A stretch of DNA of 64,000 nucleotides, from assembly GCF_003634705.1 (NCBI RefSeq), contig NZ_RBWU01000003.1:682001-746000 (forward strand), given 5' to 3'. This DNA is from Actinomadura pelletieri DSM 43383 (lineage in GTDB: Bacteria; Actinomycetota; Actinomycetes; Streptosporangiales; Streptosporangiaceae). Position numbers and translations under genes: made by a program. Below are positions 1 through 9,470 of the stretch, piece after piece (the first letter of the stretch is position 1; each line of letters opens with the position of its first letter). The notes below the pieces were generated by a model that was not told where the DNA came from, did not search any database, and worked only from the letters and a program-made list of their open reading frames with translations.

Positions 1-375
1 GCCGCGACGGCCGCCGTCACCGTCGTGATCGCGATGCGCGCGATCGGGCTGCTGCTCGTCAGCGCGCTGATGATCGTCCCGGTGGCGGCGGCGCAGCAGC
101 TCACCCGGGGCTTCCGTGGCACGATGCTGGCCGCGATGGCGATCGGTGTACTGTCGGCCGTGGCGGGCCTGGCGGGTTCCTTCCAGTACGATCTGCCTCC
201 GGGCCCCTCGATCGTGCTGTTGGCGCTCGCAGTATTCGTCGCCGCGGTCGCCGGGGGCACACTGGTGCGTCGTAGACGCGCACGGGCCGGCGCGGCCGGG
301 GAGAGCCTCTCCCCCACGGCCGGTCCCGGCGTCGAGGCGCGCGTGGACGCCGAGGCGGAGGTACTTGGAGGATGA
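1..375 (+). CDS. metal (zinc/manganese) ABC transporter permease, 5' end missing
   Basis: The frame is open from the first base, so only about 124 C-terminal residues are visible. They contain two or three hydrophobic helices followed by a basic, Ala/Gly-rich cytoplasmic tail, as in the membrane subunit of ABC-3 family importers. The stop overlaps the start of the Fur-type regulator by four bases (ATGA), so the two are probably translationally coupled. A metal permease followed by a Zur-like gene is a common actinobacterial arrangement. The assignment leans on this context, because the diagnostic cytoplasmic loop of the permease lies outside the window. Confidence 0.7.
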   Translation, partial: AATAAVTVVIAMRAIGLLLVSALMIVPVAAAQQLTRGFRGTMLAAMAIGVLSAVAGLAGSFQYDLPPGPSIVLLALAVFVAAVAGGTLVRRRRARAGAAGESLSPTAGPGVEARVDAEAEVLGG

Positions 376-758
376 CGACGGCGCGCCGGGACGCGGTACG
401 GCAGGTCCTGGCCGACTGCGAGAGCTTCCGCAGCGCACAGGACATCTACGCCGATCTGCGCGCGGACGGCTCCAAGATCGGCCTCACCACGGTGTACCGG
501 GCGCTCCAGGCGCTCAGCGACGCCGGTGAGGTCGACGTGCTGCGCACCGACGACGGCGAGGCCGTGTACCGTGCCTGCCGCACCGAGCAGCACCACCACC
601 ACCTCGTGTGCCGCGACTGCGGCCGGACGATCGAGGTCGAGGGCCCGGCCGTGGAACGCTGGGCGGACGCGATCGCCGCCGAACACGGCTTCAGCGACAT
701 CACGCACACCGTCGAGGTCTTCGGCACCTGCCGCGAATGCGCCGCCAAGACCCGCTGA
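372..758 (+). CDS. zur: Fur-family metalloregulator, Zur-like
   Basis: The 128-residue protein has the Fur layout: an N-terminal winged helix (SAQDIYADLR at 21-30, then TTVYRALQAL at 39-48 as recognition helix) and a C-terminal dimerisation/metal domain. That domain has the HHHH run at 74-77, the structural zinc pair C80/C83 and a second pair C120/C123. Fur-family repressors bind operator DNA when metal-loaded. Coupling by ATGA overlap to a metal ABC permease argues for zinc (Zur) over iron or peroxide sensing. Its length is slightly shorter than the E. coli Zur but typical for actinobacteria. No Zur box is visible in the window; the operon promoter lies upstream of it. Confidence 0.85.
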   Translation: MTTARRDAVRQVLADCESFRSAQDIYADLRADGSKIGLTTVYRALQALSDAGEVDVLRTDDGEAVYRACRTEQHHHHLVCRDCGRTIEVEGPAVERWADAIAAEHGFSDITHTVEVFGTCRECAAKTR

Positions 759-817
759 CCACGTCAACGGCGAGGTTCGGTGATCCGGCGGTCCGGCCAT
801 GGTGAAGAATCGGATGC

Positions 818-1243
818 ATGGCTACGACACGTACCGCAAACGCGCACTGGGAAGGGCCGCTCCTCAGCGGTCAGGGGACCGTCTCGCTGGACTCCTCGAA
901 GCTCGGCACCTATGACGTGACCTGGGCATCGCGGTCCGAGGAGCCGGGCGGCCGGACAAGCCCGGAGGAGCTCATCGCCGCCGCGCACTCCACCTGCTAC
1001 TCGATGGCGCTCTCACACGGCCTCGCCGGCGCCGGGACCCCGCCGGAGAAGGTGGACACCAAGGCCGAGGTGACGTTCCAGCCGGGCGAGGGCATCACCG
1101 GCGTGCACCTGACCGTCCGGGCGAGCGTCCCCGGCATCTCCGCCGCCGACTTCGAAAAGGCCGCCGAGACCGCCAAGACCAACTGCCCCGTGAGCAAGGC
1201 CCTCACCGGCACGACCATCACCCTGGACGCAGCTCTGGTCTGA
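818..1243 (+). CDS. OsmC/Ohr-family peroxiredoxin
   Basis: This 141-residue protein belongs to the OsmC family of thiol-dependent peroxidases that reduce organic hydroperoxides. The two redox cysteines are present: C60 in HSTCYSMALS and C123 in TNCPVSKAL. The short length and the N-terminal TRTANAHWEG segment fit the OsmC rather than the Ohr branch. The ATG at 818 gives the family's usual N-terminus. It stands alone, 59 bases after zur. In related actinomycetes zur sits next to uppS (from general knowledge, not checked here), so this gene and the repeat behind it look like an insertion into that synteny. Likely cytoplasmic. Confidence 0.88.
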   Translation: MATTRTANAHWEGPLLSGQGTVSLDSSKLGTYDVTWASRSEEPGGRTSPEELIAAAHSTCYSMALSHGLAGAGTPPEKVDTKAEVTFQPGEGITGVHLTVRASVPGISAADFEKAAETAKTNCPVSKALTGTTITLDAALV

Positions 1244-1377
1244 GCCCATAAGCGTGGCCTGGGGAGACGACCGCAACCCGCCTCCCCGGCCACGCAACCA
1301 CCCGAACCACCGCGACCGCGCTGAAAGCCCACCAGGGGTTCAGGCGCGACCAGAGCAAGAACCTGCGACGCCAGCCC

Positions 1378-1728
1378 TCACACGCAGTTCACAACGATGG
1401 AGGCCTGCCAACCAAGCCTCCCAACAAACGCACCCACCCCAGCCCGCCTCCGCAACCCCGCAACAACCTCGACCACTGCGATCGCGTCCGAAGGCAGGTT
1501 CAAGCGAAGCGAGAACCTGATCGCGCAGCGAGCCGCTAGGCGAGTCGGAGTCGATGCCAGCGATCGCACCGCAGTTCACGACGATGGAGGGCCGCCAGGC
1601 CCGAAGGAGGAGTGCACTGCAATAAACACAGCAGCGAGCCGCAGGGCGAGTCGGAGCGATGCCAGCGATCGCACGCAGTTCACGACAATGGAGGGCCGCC
1701 AGGCCCGAAGGAGGAGTGCACTGCATTG
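1378..1728 (-). repeat. structured tandem intergenic repeat, site A
   Basis: On the minus strand this stretch reads as copies of a repeat that is also present, in plus orientation, at 60670-61360. A unit has a P block of about 50 bp (starting TTGCAGTGCACTCC, ending GTGAACTGCG) and a Q block of about 130 bp (starting TGCGATCGCTGGCATCG). Site A holds P with a truncated Q (1628-1724), a full P+Q (about 1440-1628), and a decayed P (1378-1408). Each good P block carries a hairpin, GGGCC-GCCA-GGCCC on the plus strand (1693-1706 and 1589-1602). The left P block runs into the uppS reading frame. The open frames here are not conserved in one phase, so I treat it as non-coding. Confidence 0.85.
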
Positions 1729-2495
1729 GGCACAGCTCCCCCGTAGCGGCGGTCTCTGGAGGCGTAGATTTCGCAGGCGTGCCAGAGGTGGCGGCGGTCG
1801 AAGTCGGGCCAGAGCGTGTCGAGGAAGACCATCTCCGCGTACGCCGACTGCCACAGCAGGAAGTTGGACGTGCGCTGCTCCCCGGACGAGCGCAGGAACA
1901 GGTCCACGTCGGGGATGCCGGGTTCGTCCAGGTAGCGGGCGAACACCTTCTCGGTGATCTTGTCGGGGTTGAGCCGGCCGGCCCGGACGTCGCGGGCGAG
2001 GGCCGCGGCGGCGTCGGCGATCTCGGCGCGGCCGCCGTAGTTCACGCAGAACTGGAGGGTCAGGACGTCGTTGTCGCGCGTCATCTCCTCCGCCGTCTCC
2101 AGTTCCCTGATGACGCTGCGCCACAGCCGCGGGCGGCGGCCCGCCCAGCGGACGCGGACGCCCATCGAGTGGAGCTGGTCGCGGCGGCGGCGGATCACCT
2201 CACGGTTGAAGCCCATGAGAAAACGCACCTCGTCCGGCGACCGCTTCCAGTTCTCGGTGGAGAACGCGTACGCAGACAGGTAGGGGACGCCGAGTTCGAT
2301 CGCCCCCATGATCACGTCGAAGAGCGAGTCCTCGCCGCGCTTGTGCCCCTCGGTGCGGGGCAGCCCGCGCTCCTTGGCCCACCGGCCGTTGCCGTCCATG
2401 ACGATGGCGACGTGCCGCGGCACCAGGTCCGCCGGGATCGGGGGTGGGACGGCGCCGTCCTGATGCGGCTCCGGAGGCGAAACGGCCCTTCTCAA
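1680..2495 (-). CDS. uppS: isoprenyl (undecaprenyl) diphosphate synthase
   Basis: This cis-prenyltransferase elongates allylic diphosphates with isopentenyl diphosphate to make the polyprenyl carrier for peptidoglycan. It shows the catalytic P-loop region [10 protein letters not shown] (Asp near residue 34) and the C-terminal [13 protein letters not shown] signature. No ATG exists upstream of that motif. A TTG at 2495 overlaps the recO stop (TTGA) and follows an AGGGAGAGAG ribosome-binding site, so I start there, giving 271 residues. The last 14 residues after RRYGGAVPN and the stop codon are encoded by the intergenic repeat (site A), so the native tail has been replaced. Cytoplasmic or membrane-associated. 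Confidence 0.93.
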   Translation of the reverse strand: MRRAVSPPEPHQDGAVPPPIPADLVPRHVAIVMDGNGRWAKERGLPRTEGHKRGEDSLFDVIMGAIELGVPYLSAYAFSTENWKRSPDEVRFLMGFNREVIRRRRDQLHSMGVRVRWAGRRPRLWRSVIRELETAEEMTRDNDVLTLQFCVNYGGRAEIADAAAALARDVRAGRLNPDKITEKVFARYLDEPGIPDVDLFLRSSGEQRTSNFLLWQSAYAEMVFLDTLWPDFDRRHLWHACEIYASRDRRYGGAVPNAVHSSFGPGGPPLS

Positions 2496-3259
2496 ACTCT
2501 CTCCCTGGTGGTGTCGTCCTCGATCGTCTCCTCGCGCTCCACATGGCGCAGGGAGCGGATCCCGTGCTCCAGATGCCACTGGAGGTAGGCGGCGATGAGG
2601 CCGCTGGTCTCCGTCCGGTGGCGCTGCTCGCTGGCGTCGGCGTACTCCCAGTCGCCGCGCAGCAGCGCCAGCATCAGGGCGAACGTCGGAGGCGCCGGGG
2701 TCGCGGCGCCCGGCTGGCGGCAGTTCGCGCAGACCGCGCCGCCCGCCGCGATGGCGAACCCGCGCAGGCCGCCGCGGTCGCCGCAGCGGCAGCACTCGTC
2801 GAGCGCGGGCGCCCACCCGGCGACCGACAGCGAGCGCAGCAGGAACGCGTCCAGGACGAGCCGCGGGTCGTGGCCGCGTTCGGCGAGCGTGCGCAGCCCG
2901 CCGACGAGGAGGAGGAACTGCCGCAGCGCGGGCTCGCCCTCCTCGCTGGTGAGCTTCTCCGCGGTCTCCAGCATCGCCGTCCCCGCGGTGTAGCGGGGAT
3001 AGTCGGAGACGAGCGCCTCCCCGTACGGGCGCACCGTCTCCGCCTGCGTGATCAGGTCGAGGGAGCGCCGCTCGTACAGTTGGAGGTCCACGTGCGTGAA
3101 CGGCTCCAGGCGCGCCCCGAACCGGGATCTGGTCTTACGGACTCCCTTCGCCGCGGCGCGGATCCGGCCGCCGCGCCGGGTCAGCACCGTCACGATGCGA
3201 TCGGCCTCGCCCAGCTTCTGGGTGCGCAGGACGATGCCTTCGTCGCGGTAGAGGGTCAC
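2492..3259 (-). CDS. recO: DNA repair protein RecO
   Basis: RecO anneals single strands and loads RecA on SSB-coated DNA in the RecFOR pathway. The N-terminal OB-fold starts with [18 protein letters not shown], and a C-terminal zinc finger is formed by CCRCG with CANC about 15 residues later. I start at the GTG at 3259, because the conserved family N-terminus begins immediately after it; 36 upstream in-frame residues are arginine/glycine-rich and unlike the family. The product is 255 residues, close to the usual length. Its stop overlaps the uppS start, and recO-uppS adjacency is conserved in actinobacteria. Confidence 0.93.
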   Translation of the reverse strand: MTLYRDEGIVLRTQKLGEADRIVTVLTRRGGRIRAAAKGVRKTRSRFGARLEPFTHVDLQLYERRSLDLITQAETVRPYGEALVSDYPRYTAGTAMLETAEKLTSEEGEPALRQFLLLVGGLRTLAERGHDPRLVLDAFLLRSLSVAGWAPALDECCRCGDRGGLRGFAIAAGGAVCANCRQPGAATPAPPTFALMLALLRGDWEYADASEQRHRTETSGLIAAYLQWHLEHGIRSLRHVEREETIEDDTTRERV

Positions 3260-3444
3260 CCGTTCATTCTGACGCACGTCACCCCATGCCCCGGCGTCGA
3301 GTCGGGGCATCTCCCCACGATCTCCACAAGTCTCCCCGCCGCCTCCCGCGCGTGGCAATACGATCACGTATCGTGACCGGATTCGGCCGCGGCGTCATGA
3401 GAGAAGGCGTGGCCGGAACCCCACCGGCCTGGCAGCGTTGTGGC

Positions 3445-4485
3445 ATGAGATGCCACATCGTGCCGCCGCACATGCTTGAGCGCCTCGCCCGCGACGCCGA
3501 CGATCCGGCCCTGCGCGACCGCGCCCGCCGTACCCTGGCCCTCAGTTCGGCGCAGGCCATCGAGCGCCGGACCGCTCCCGCCACCGCTCCCTCCCCCAGC
3601 GAGGACTTCGTCCCCCACCGGACGATCAACGACGCGGAGCATCGCGAGCGGCTGCCCGGCCGGACGGTCCGGGCCGAGGGAGCGCCCGCCACCGGAGACG
3701 AGAGCGTCGACCAGGCCTACGACTGGCTCGGCGTCACCTTCGACTTCTTCGAGGCCGCGTACCGGCGCGACTCCATCGACGGCGCGGGCCTGCCGCTGGT
3801 CTCGACCGTCCACTACGGCGACGACTACGGCAACGCGTTCTGGAACGGCGAACAGATGGTCTACGGGGACGGCGACGGAACCGTGTTCACCGCGTTCACC
3901 GGGCCGCTCGACGTCACCGGCCACGAACTCACCCACGGCATCACGCAGTACACCGCGAACCTGGAGTACTACGGCCAGTCCGGCGCCCTCAACGAGTCCG
4001 TCTCGGACGTGTTCGGCTCCCTCATCAAGCAGTGGCACCTCGGGCACACCGCCGACCGGGCCGACTGGCTCATCGGTGAGGGCCTGCTCGCACCGGGCGT
4101 CCACGGCGTCGCGCTTCGCTCCCTGAAGGAGCCCGGCACCGCCTACGACGACCCGGCCCTCGGCAAGGACCCACAGCCGGCCCACATGGACCACTATGTG
4201 GAGACCTACCGCGACAACGGAGGAGTCCATCTCAATTCGGGCATCCCTAACCGTGCCTTCTACCTCGCCGCAACCGCGATCGGCGGCAACGCATGGGAGA
4301 ACGCGGGCCGGATCTGGTACGACACTCTCACCGGCGGTGCTCTGGCCACCGACGTCGACTTCGCCGGGTTCGCCGCCGCGACGGTTCGCTCCGCGACCCG
4401 CCTGTACGGGACGGACTCGGTCGAGACGAAGGCGGTGAGCCGGGCCTGGACGGGGGTAGGTGTCCCCATGGAGGCGAACGGATAG
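3445..4485 (+). CDS. M4-family (protealysin-like) neutral zinc metallopeptidase
   Basis: The 346-residue protein is a thermolysin-family protease of the short-precursor, protealysin type. HELTH at 160-164 gives two zinc ligands and the catalytic Glu, and NESVSD has the third ligand at E184. NGGVHLNSGIPNRAFY carries the transition-state-stabilising His region. There is no signal peptide. Instead the first 50 residues contain HIVPPHMLERLA, resembling the short PPL-motif propeptide of protealysins. The ATG at 3445 is chosen because this motif directly follows it; the upstream frame extension is unconserved. An emfourin inhibitor gene follows after 4 bases. Known protealysins are largely intracellular or exported without a classical signal, which is consistent. 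Confidence 0.92.
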   Translation: MRCHIVPPHMLERLARDADDPALRDRARRTLALSSAQAIERRTAPATAPSPSEDFVPHRTINDAEHRERLPGRTVRAEGAPATGDESVDQAYDWLGVTFDFFEAAYRRDSIDGAGLPLVSTVHYGDDYGNAFWNGEQMVYGDGDGTVFTAFTGPLDVTGHELTHGITQYTANLEYYGQSGALNESVSDVFGSLIKQWHLGHTADRADWLIGEGLLAPGVHGVALRSLKEPGTAYDDPALGKDPQPAHMDHYVETYRDNGGVHLNSGIPNRAFYLAATAIGGNAWENAGRIWYDTLTGGALATDVDFAGFAAATVRSATRLYGTDSVETKAVSRAWTGVGVPMEANG

Positions 4486-4489
4486 CACA

Positions 4490-4741
4490 GTGAGAGTGAC
4501 AGTCGTCCGCAGCGGGGGATTCGCGGGGATCGAACGGCGCGCCGAATCCGACAGCGCCAGTGATCCCATGCTCACCCGACTCGTCGGCCGCGTGGACCTG
4601 AGGGCGATCCCGCCACCGGGCCGAATCCCCGACCAGTTCCTGTACGAGATCGACATCGACGGCGACCGCACCACCGTCGGCGAGGCCCAACTCCACGGCC
4701 CGCTGCGCGAACTCGTCCACCACGTCCTCGGCCGCGTCTGA
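4490..4741 (+). CDS. emfourin-like protealysin inhibitor
   Basis: A GTG four bases after the protease stop opens an 83-residue protein beginning VRVTVVRSGGFAGIERR and ending in a LHGPLRELVHHVLGRV helix. This size, the SGGFAGI segment and the position directly behind an M4 protealysin-like gene match emfourins (M4in), small proteins that bind and inhibit the partner protease and are commonly co-encoded with it. The spacing implies one transcript and coupled translation. The assignment is by resemblance and context; individual inhibitory residues were not verified. It should keep the protease inactive in the producing cell. Confidence 0.75.
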   Translation: MRVTVVRSGGFAGIERRAESDSASDPMLTRLVGRVDLRAIPPPGRIPDQFLYEIDIDGDRTTVGEAQLHGPLRELVHHVLGRV

Positions 4742-4759
4742 CCACACGACCACGTCGAG

Positions 4760-4792
4760 CTGCGAGCGGCACGCCCGGCGCGCCGCTCGCAG
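4760..4792. terminator. hairpin after the protease-inhibitor pair
   Basis: CTGCGAGCGGC (4760-4770) pairs perfectly with GCCGCTCGCAG (4782-4792) around an 11-base loop, 19 bases after the inhibitor stop. No U-tract follows, as is common in high-GC actinomycete terminators. Confidence 0.6.
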
Positions 4793-4878
4793 CGACTCCC
4801 GGCCCGCACGGACACGGCAAGCCGAACACGCACTCGGCACCCGCCCGCCGCGCGGCCCACTCCCGAAGGCAGTTCGGG

Positions 4879-5145
4879 GGGCCGCAGCGAGTTGCTCCTC
4901 GCGGCTCTGCGACCCGACGTCCCAGGTCACATCACCAAGACACGAACGACAAGACCATCCCGAAGATCCAACGACTACTCAGACAAGGCAGTCCAGGACG
5001 GGCCGCGCGCAAGTCGCTGCTCGCGGCCCTCAGCGCTGGCCGGTTGGTCACATCGTCAGGACGCGGGCGGCAAGACCGGTCTTGCCACGACCCGGCGGGA
5101 GGGCCGCGGGCGGGGTGTTGCTCGCGGCCCTCGGGTCCGGTTCTG
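4879..5145. repeat. three degenerate tandem copies of a hairpin-bearing unit
   Basis: Three related units start near 4879, 5000 and 5101. Each opens with GGGCCGC and about 14 bases later has TCGCGGCCCT or TCGCGGCTCT, forming a hairpin. Units 1 and 2 also share a downstream segment of the form GGTCACATC...GAC...CAAGACC (4925-4962 and 5046-5080). An 18-bp perfect palindrome, GGCAAGACCGGTCTTGCC, lies at 5069-5086. Nothing coding is evident between 4742 and 5145. Confidence 0.6.
5099..5132 (-). terminator. leuA terminator hairpin (third repeat copy)
   Basis: GAGGGCCGCG (5099-5108) and CGCGGCCCTC (5123-5132) form a 10-bp perfect stem 14 bases past the leuA stop. It is the rightmost member of the tandem hairpin repeat. 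Confidence 0.65.
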
Positions 5146-7074
<1,929 letters not shown>

Positions 7075-7103
7075 TCACGCGGCCGTCGGGGCGGGTTCCG
7101 CGG

Positions 7104-7715
7104 TCAGCGGGCCGCTCCCTCGGTGGTCACGATCACACCCAGCGCGTAGGCGGGAGACATGCCGAGCAGGTCCGCGATGCCGTGCAGTTCCCGCCGCTGC
7201 CCGTCGCGGAGCGACCCGCCCGCGAGGCCGATCCGGACGGCCTGGGCGAGGAACCACTCCTTGGCCTCCACGCCGAGGTGGGCGCCGGCGGTGGCGACGT
7301 CCCGCTCCAGGAACGTCCGTCGCAGCGTGAGGTCGGCGTCGATGTCGTTCCCGCCGTACCCGGGGTCGCCGTAGCCGGTGACCGTCTCGGCGGCCCGGGC
7401 GCGGGCGGCCGCGTCGGCGGGGTCACCGGCGCGCAGGACCAGGGCCGCCGCCGCCCGCATCCCCGTGGCGAGGGCCTCCGCCATGTGCCGCGCGGTCGGC
7501 GTCCGCAGCACCGAGACCGGGAACCGGCCGCGGCACGTCCGGCACGCCACCGACGGTCCGAGCCGCCACAGCGGTACCACCGGGACGAAGAACACCGACA
7601 CCCAGCGTCGTCCGGTTCGCCGGCGGTAGGCGCGGTCACCCCCGCACCGCGGGCAGTGGAATGTGCCCTCGCTGACCGTACGGAACACCGCCGTCAGGCC
7701 GAAAACGAGCAACAC
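7104..7715 (-). CDS. zinc-ribbon protein with TerB-like C-terminal helical domain
   Basis: GTG at 7715 follows a GGAGGAG ribosome-binding site and gives 203 residues. The N-terminus has a short hydrophobic stretch, then a zinc ribbon (CPRC near residue 21 and CRTC near 57) flanking a second hydrophobic segment FFVPVVPLWRLG. The C-terminal half is helical and ends with LRDGQRRELHGIADLLGMSPAYALGVI, resembling the TerB/DjlA-like fold. Such zinc-ribbon/TerB hybrids are common and uncharacterised in actinobacteria; a membrane-associated role is guesswork. It stands alone between the leuA leader and a divergent membrane protein gene. Confidence 0.7.
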   Translation of the reverse strand: MLLVFGLTAVFRTVSEGTFHCPRCGGDRAYRRRTGRRWVSVFFVPVVPLWRLGPSVACRTCRGRFPVSVLRTPTARHMAEALATGMRAAAALVLRAGDPADAAARARAAETVTGYGDPGYGGNDIDADLTLRRTFLERDVATAGAHLGVEAKEWFLAQAVRIGLAGGSLRDGQRRELHGIADLLGMSPAYALGVIVTTEGAAR

Positions 7716-7814
7716 CGGGGTTCTCCTCCCATAACGGACTCGTTCCAAACTACCGACCGCCCGGCCCGCCGTGGCCTTCGTCGTCCACGCGCGCGGTGCC
7801 TTTACGCTGGGTCC

Positions 7815-8513
7815 ATGACCGGTGACCTCGGTTCCGACGCGGGACGCGCGCGGGCGCGACCGTCCTTCCTGCCACCCGTCGACGGCTACCCGCCACCCGC
7901 CGGGGACACCGCACCCGTCGCGCCCCTGGTCACGCCACCGGGACGCGGCGCGCCCTGGATCGCGGCCATGATCGTCGCGGCCTCGGCGCTGCTGGTGTCG
8001 GCGTTCATGCCGTGGGCGCGGGCGGAGATCGTCGTCGAGCTGTTCGGCCGGCCGATCGGCCGCGACCTCGGCAGCGTGGCGGGCATCGACGCCGACGACC
8101 TGGTCCTCGCCGTCCCGGTGCTCGGGGTGGTGGCGATCGCGCTGGCCTGCGGCGATCTGGCCGGACGCGACCCGCGGATCGGGGGCCTCGCCGCGATCCC
8201 CGGCACGCTCGCCCTGCTGGTCTGCGGCCTGTTCGTGCTCCGCCTCGGCGATGTCCGCGACGACCTGCCGCGCACCGGTTTGGACGTCGGCTACCAGATC
8301 ACCGTCCGCTACGGCTGGTATCTCGCGGTCATCGCGTCGCTCATGGTGATCGGGTTCAGCCTGGCCCGTCCCATCAGCGAACGGGTCTCGAGAACCCGCC
8401 CCCGACCTGAGCAGCCGCACGCGCAGTACCACGCGGGCCGGCAGTACTACACGGGCCGGCAGTACTACGCCGAGCGACCGCCGGCGGACGACCCCGGGCA
8501 GGGTCAGTCGTAG
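7815..8513 (+). CDS. hypothetical four-helix membrane protein
   Basis: The ATG at 7815 begins a 232-residue protein. A Pro-rich cytoplasmic N-terminus of about 50 residues leads to a helix (WIAAMIVAASALLVSAFMPW), an extracytoplasmic loop, two central helices and a fourth near 185-203. The hydrophilic tail contains a duplicated QYY motif (HAGRQYYTGRQYYAERPP). I do not recognise the family. The 3' end overlaps the convergent era gene by 10 bp, so the last three codons of each are read from both strands. Confidence 0.75.
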   Translation: MTGDLGSDAGRARARPSFLPPVDGYPPPAGDTAPVAPLVTPPGRGAPWIAAMIVAASALLVSAFMPWARAEIVVELFGRPIGRDLGSVAGIDADDLVLAVPVLGVVAIALACGDLAGRDPRIGGLAAIPGTLALLVCGLFVLRLGDVRDDLPRTGLDVGYQITVRYGWYLAVIASLMVIGFSLARPISERVSRTRPRPEQPHAQYHAGRQYYTGRQYYAERPPADDPGQGQS

Positions 8514-9445
8514 AACCCGAGCCGCCGTAGCTGTTTGGGGTCGCGCTGCCAGTCCTTGAGGACGCTGACGCGCAGGTCGAGGAACACCCTGCTGCCGAGC
8601 AGCGCCTCGATCTGCCGCCGGGCCGCGGCGCCGACCTCCCGCAACCGGGCGCCCTTGTGCCCGATGATGATGCCCTTCTGGCTGGGACGTTCCACGTACA
8701 GGTGCGCGTAGACGTCGATGAGGTCGTCGCGTCCCTCGCGGGGCGTCATCTCGTCCACGACCACGGCGATGGAGTGGGGCAGCTCGTCCCGCACGCCCTC
8801 CAGCGCCGCCTCCCGGATCAGCTCGCCGATGAGGAGCTGCTCGGGCTCGTCGGTGAGGTCGCCCTCCGGGTACAGCGGCATCCCGTCTGGCAGGTGGGAG
8901 ATCAGCAGGTCGCCGACCAGGTCGACCTGGAAGCCGCGCTCCGCGGAGCACGGCACGATGTCGGCGAACTCGCCGAGCCGTCCGACCGCGAGGAGCTGCT
9001 CGGCCACCCGCTCGGGCGCGACGAGGTCGGTCTTGGTCACGATCGCGACGACCGGTGTCTTGCGCACCGACGCCAACTCCCGCGCGATGTACCGGTCGCC
9101 GGGGCCGACGGGCTGGTCGGCGGGCACGCAGAAACCGATCGCGTCGACCTCGGTCAGCGTGGACCGGACGAGGCTGTCGAGCCGTTCGCCGAGCAGCGTC
9201 CGAGGCCGGTGCAGGCCCGGGGTGTCGACGACGACGAGCTGCGCGTCCGGGCGGTGCACGATCCCCCGGATGGCCCGCCGCGTCGTCTGCGGGCGGCTGC
9301 TGGTGATCGCCACCTTGGTCCCCACCAGGGCGTTCATCAGGGTCGACTTGCCGACGTTCGGCCGACCGATGAAGCACGCGAACCCCGCCCGGTATCCCTC
9401 GGGCGCCCCTTCTCCCAGAGCCGTCACCCCCTCATTGTCGCCCAC
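8504..9445 (-). CDS. era: GTPase Era
   Basis: Era is an essential GTPase that binds the 3' end of 16S rRNA during 30S maturation. The 313-residue protein has the G domain (GRPNVGKST near 27-35, DTPG, TKTD, CSAE) and a C-terminal KH domain with IIIGHKGARLREVG. A GTG at codon 7 is an alternative start. In related genomes era follows the cytidine-deaminase-like gene and CNNM transporter; here a large AfsR-like regulator sits between them. Confidence 0.97.
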   Translation of the reverse strand: MGDNEGVTALGEGAPEGYRAGFACFIGRPNVGKSTLMNALVGTKVAITSSRPQTTRRAIRGIVHRPDAQLVVVDTPGLHRPRTLLGERLDSLVRSTLTEVDAIGFCVPADQPVGPGDRYIARELASVRKTPVVAIVTKTDLVAPERVAEQLLAVGRLGEFADIVPCSAERGFQVDLVGDLLISHLPDGMPLYPEGDLTDEPEQLLIGELIREAALEGVRDELPHSIAVVVDEMTPREGRDDLIDVYAHLYVERPSQKGIIIGHKGARLREVGAAARRQIEALLGSRVFLDLRVSVLKDWQRDPKQLRRLGFYD

Positions 9446-9470
9446 CGCCGGTGGGCTTCCGCCATTTCGG

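Noticed and set aside
1378..1728. Possible CRISPR array
   Set aside because: Units are about 200 bp with no short uniform repeats or unique spacers, and no cas genes are present.
7716..9377. Minus-strand extension making the zinc-ribbon gene a 757-residue protein
   Set aside because: It is a high-GC shadow of era and of the divergent membrane protein gene; a ribosome-binding site and GTG at 7715 mark the real start.
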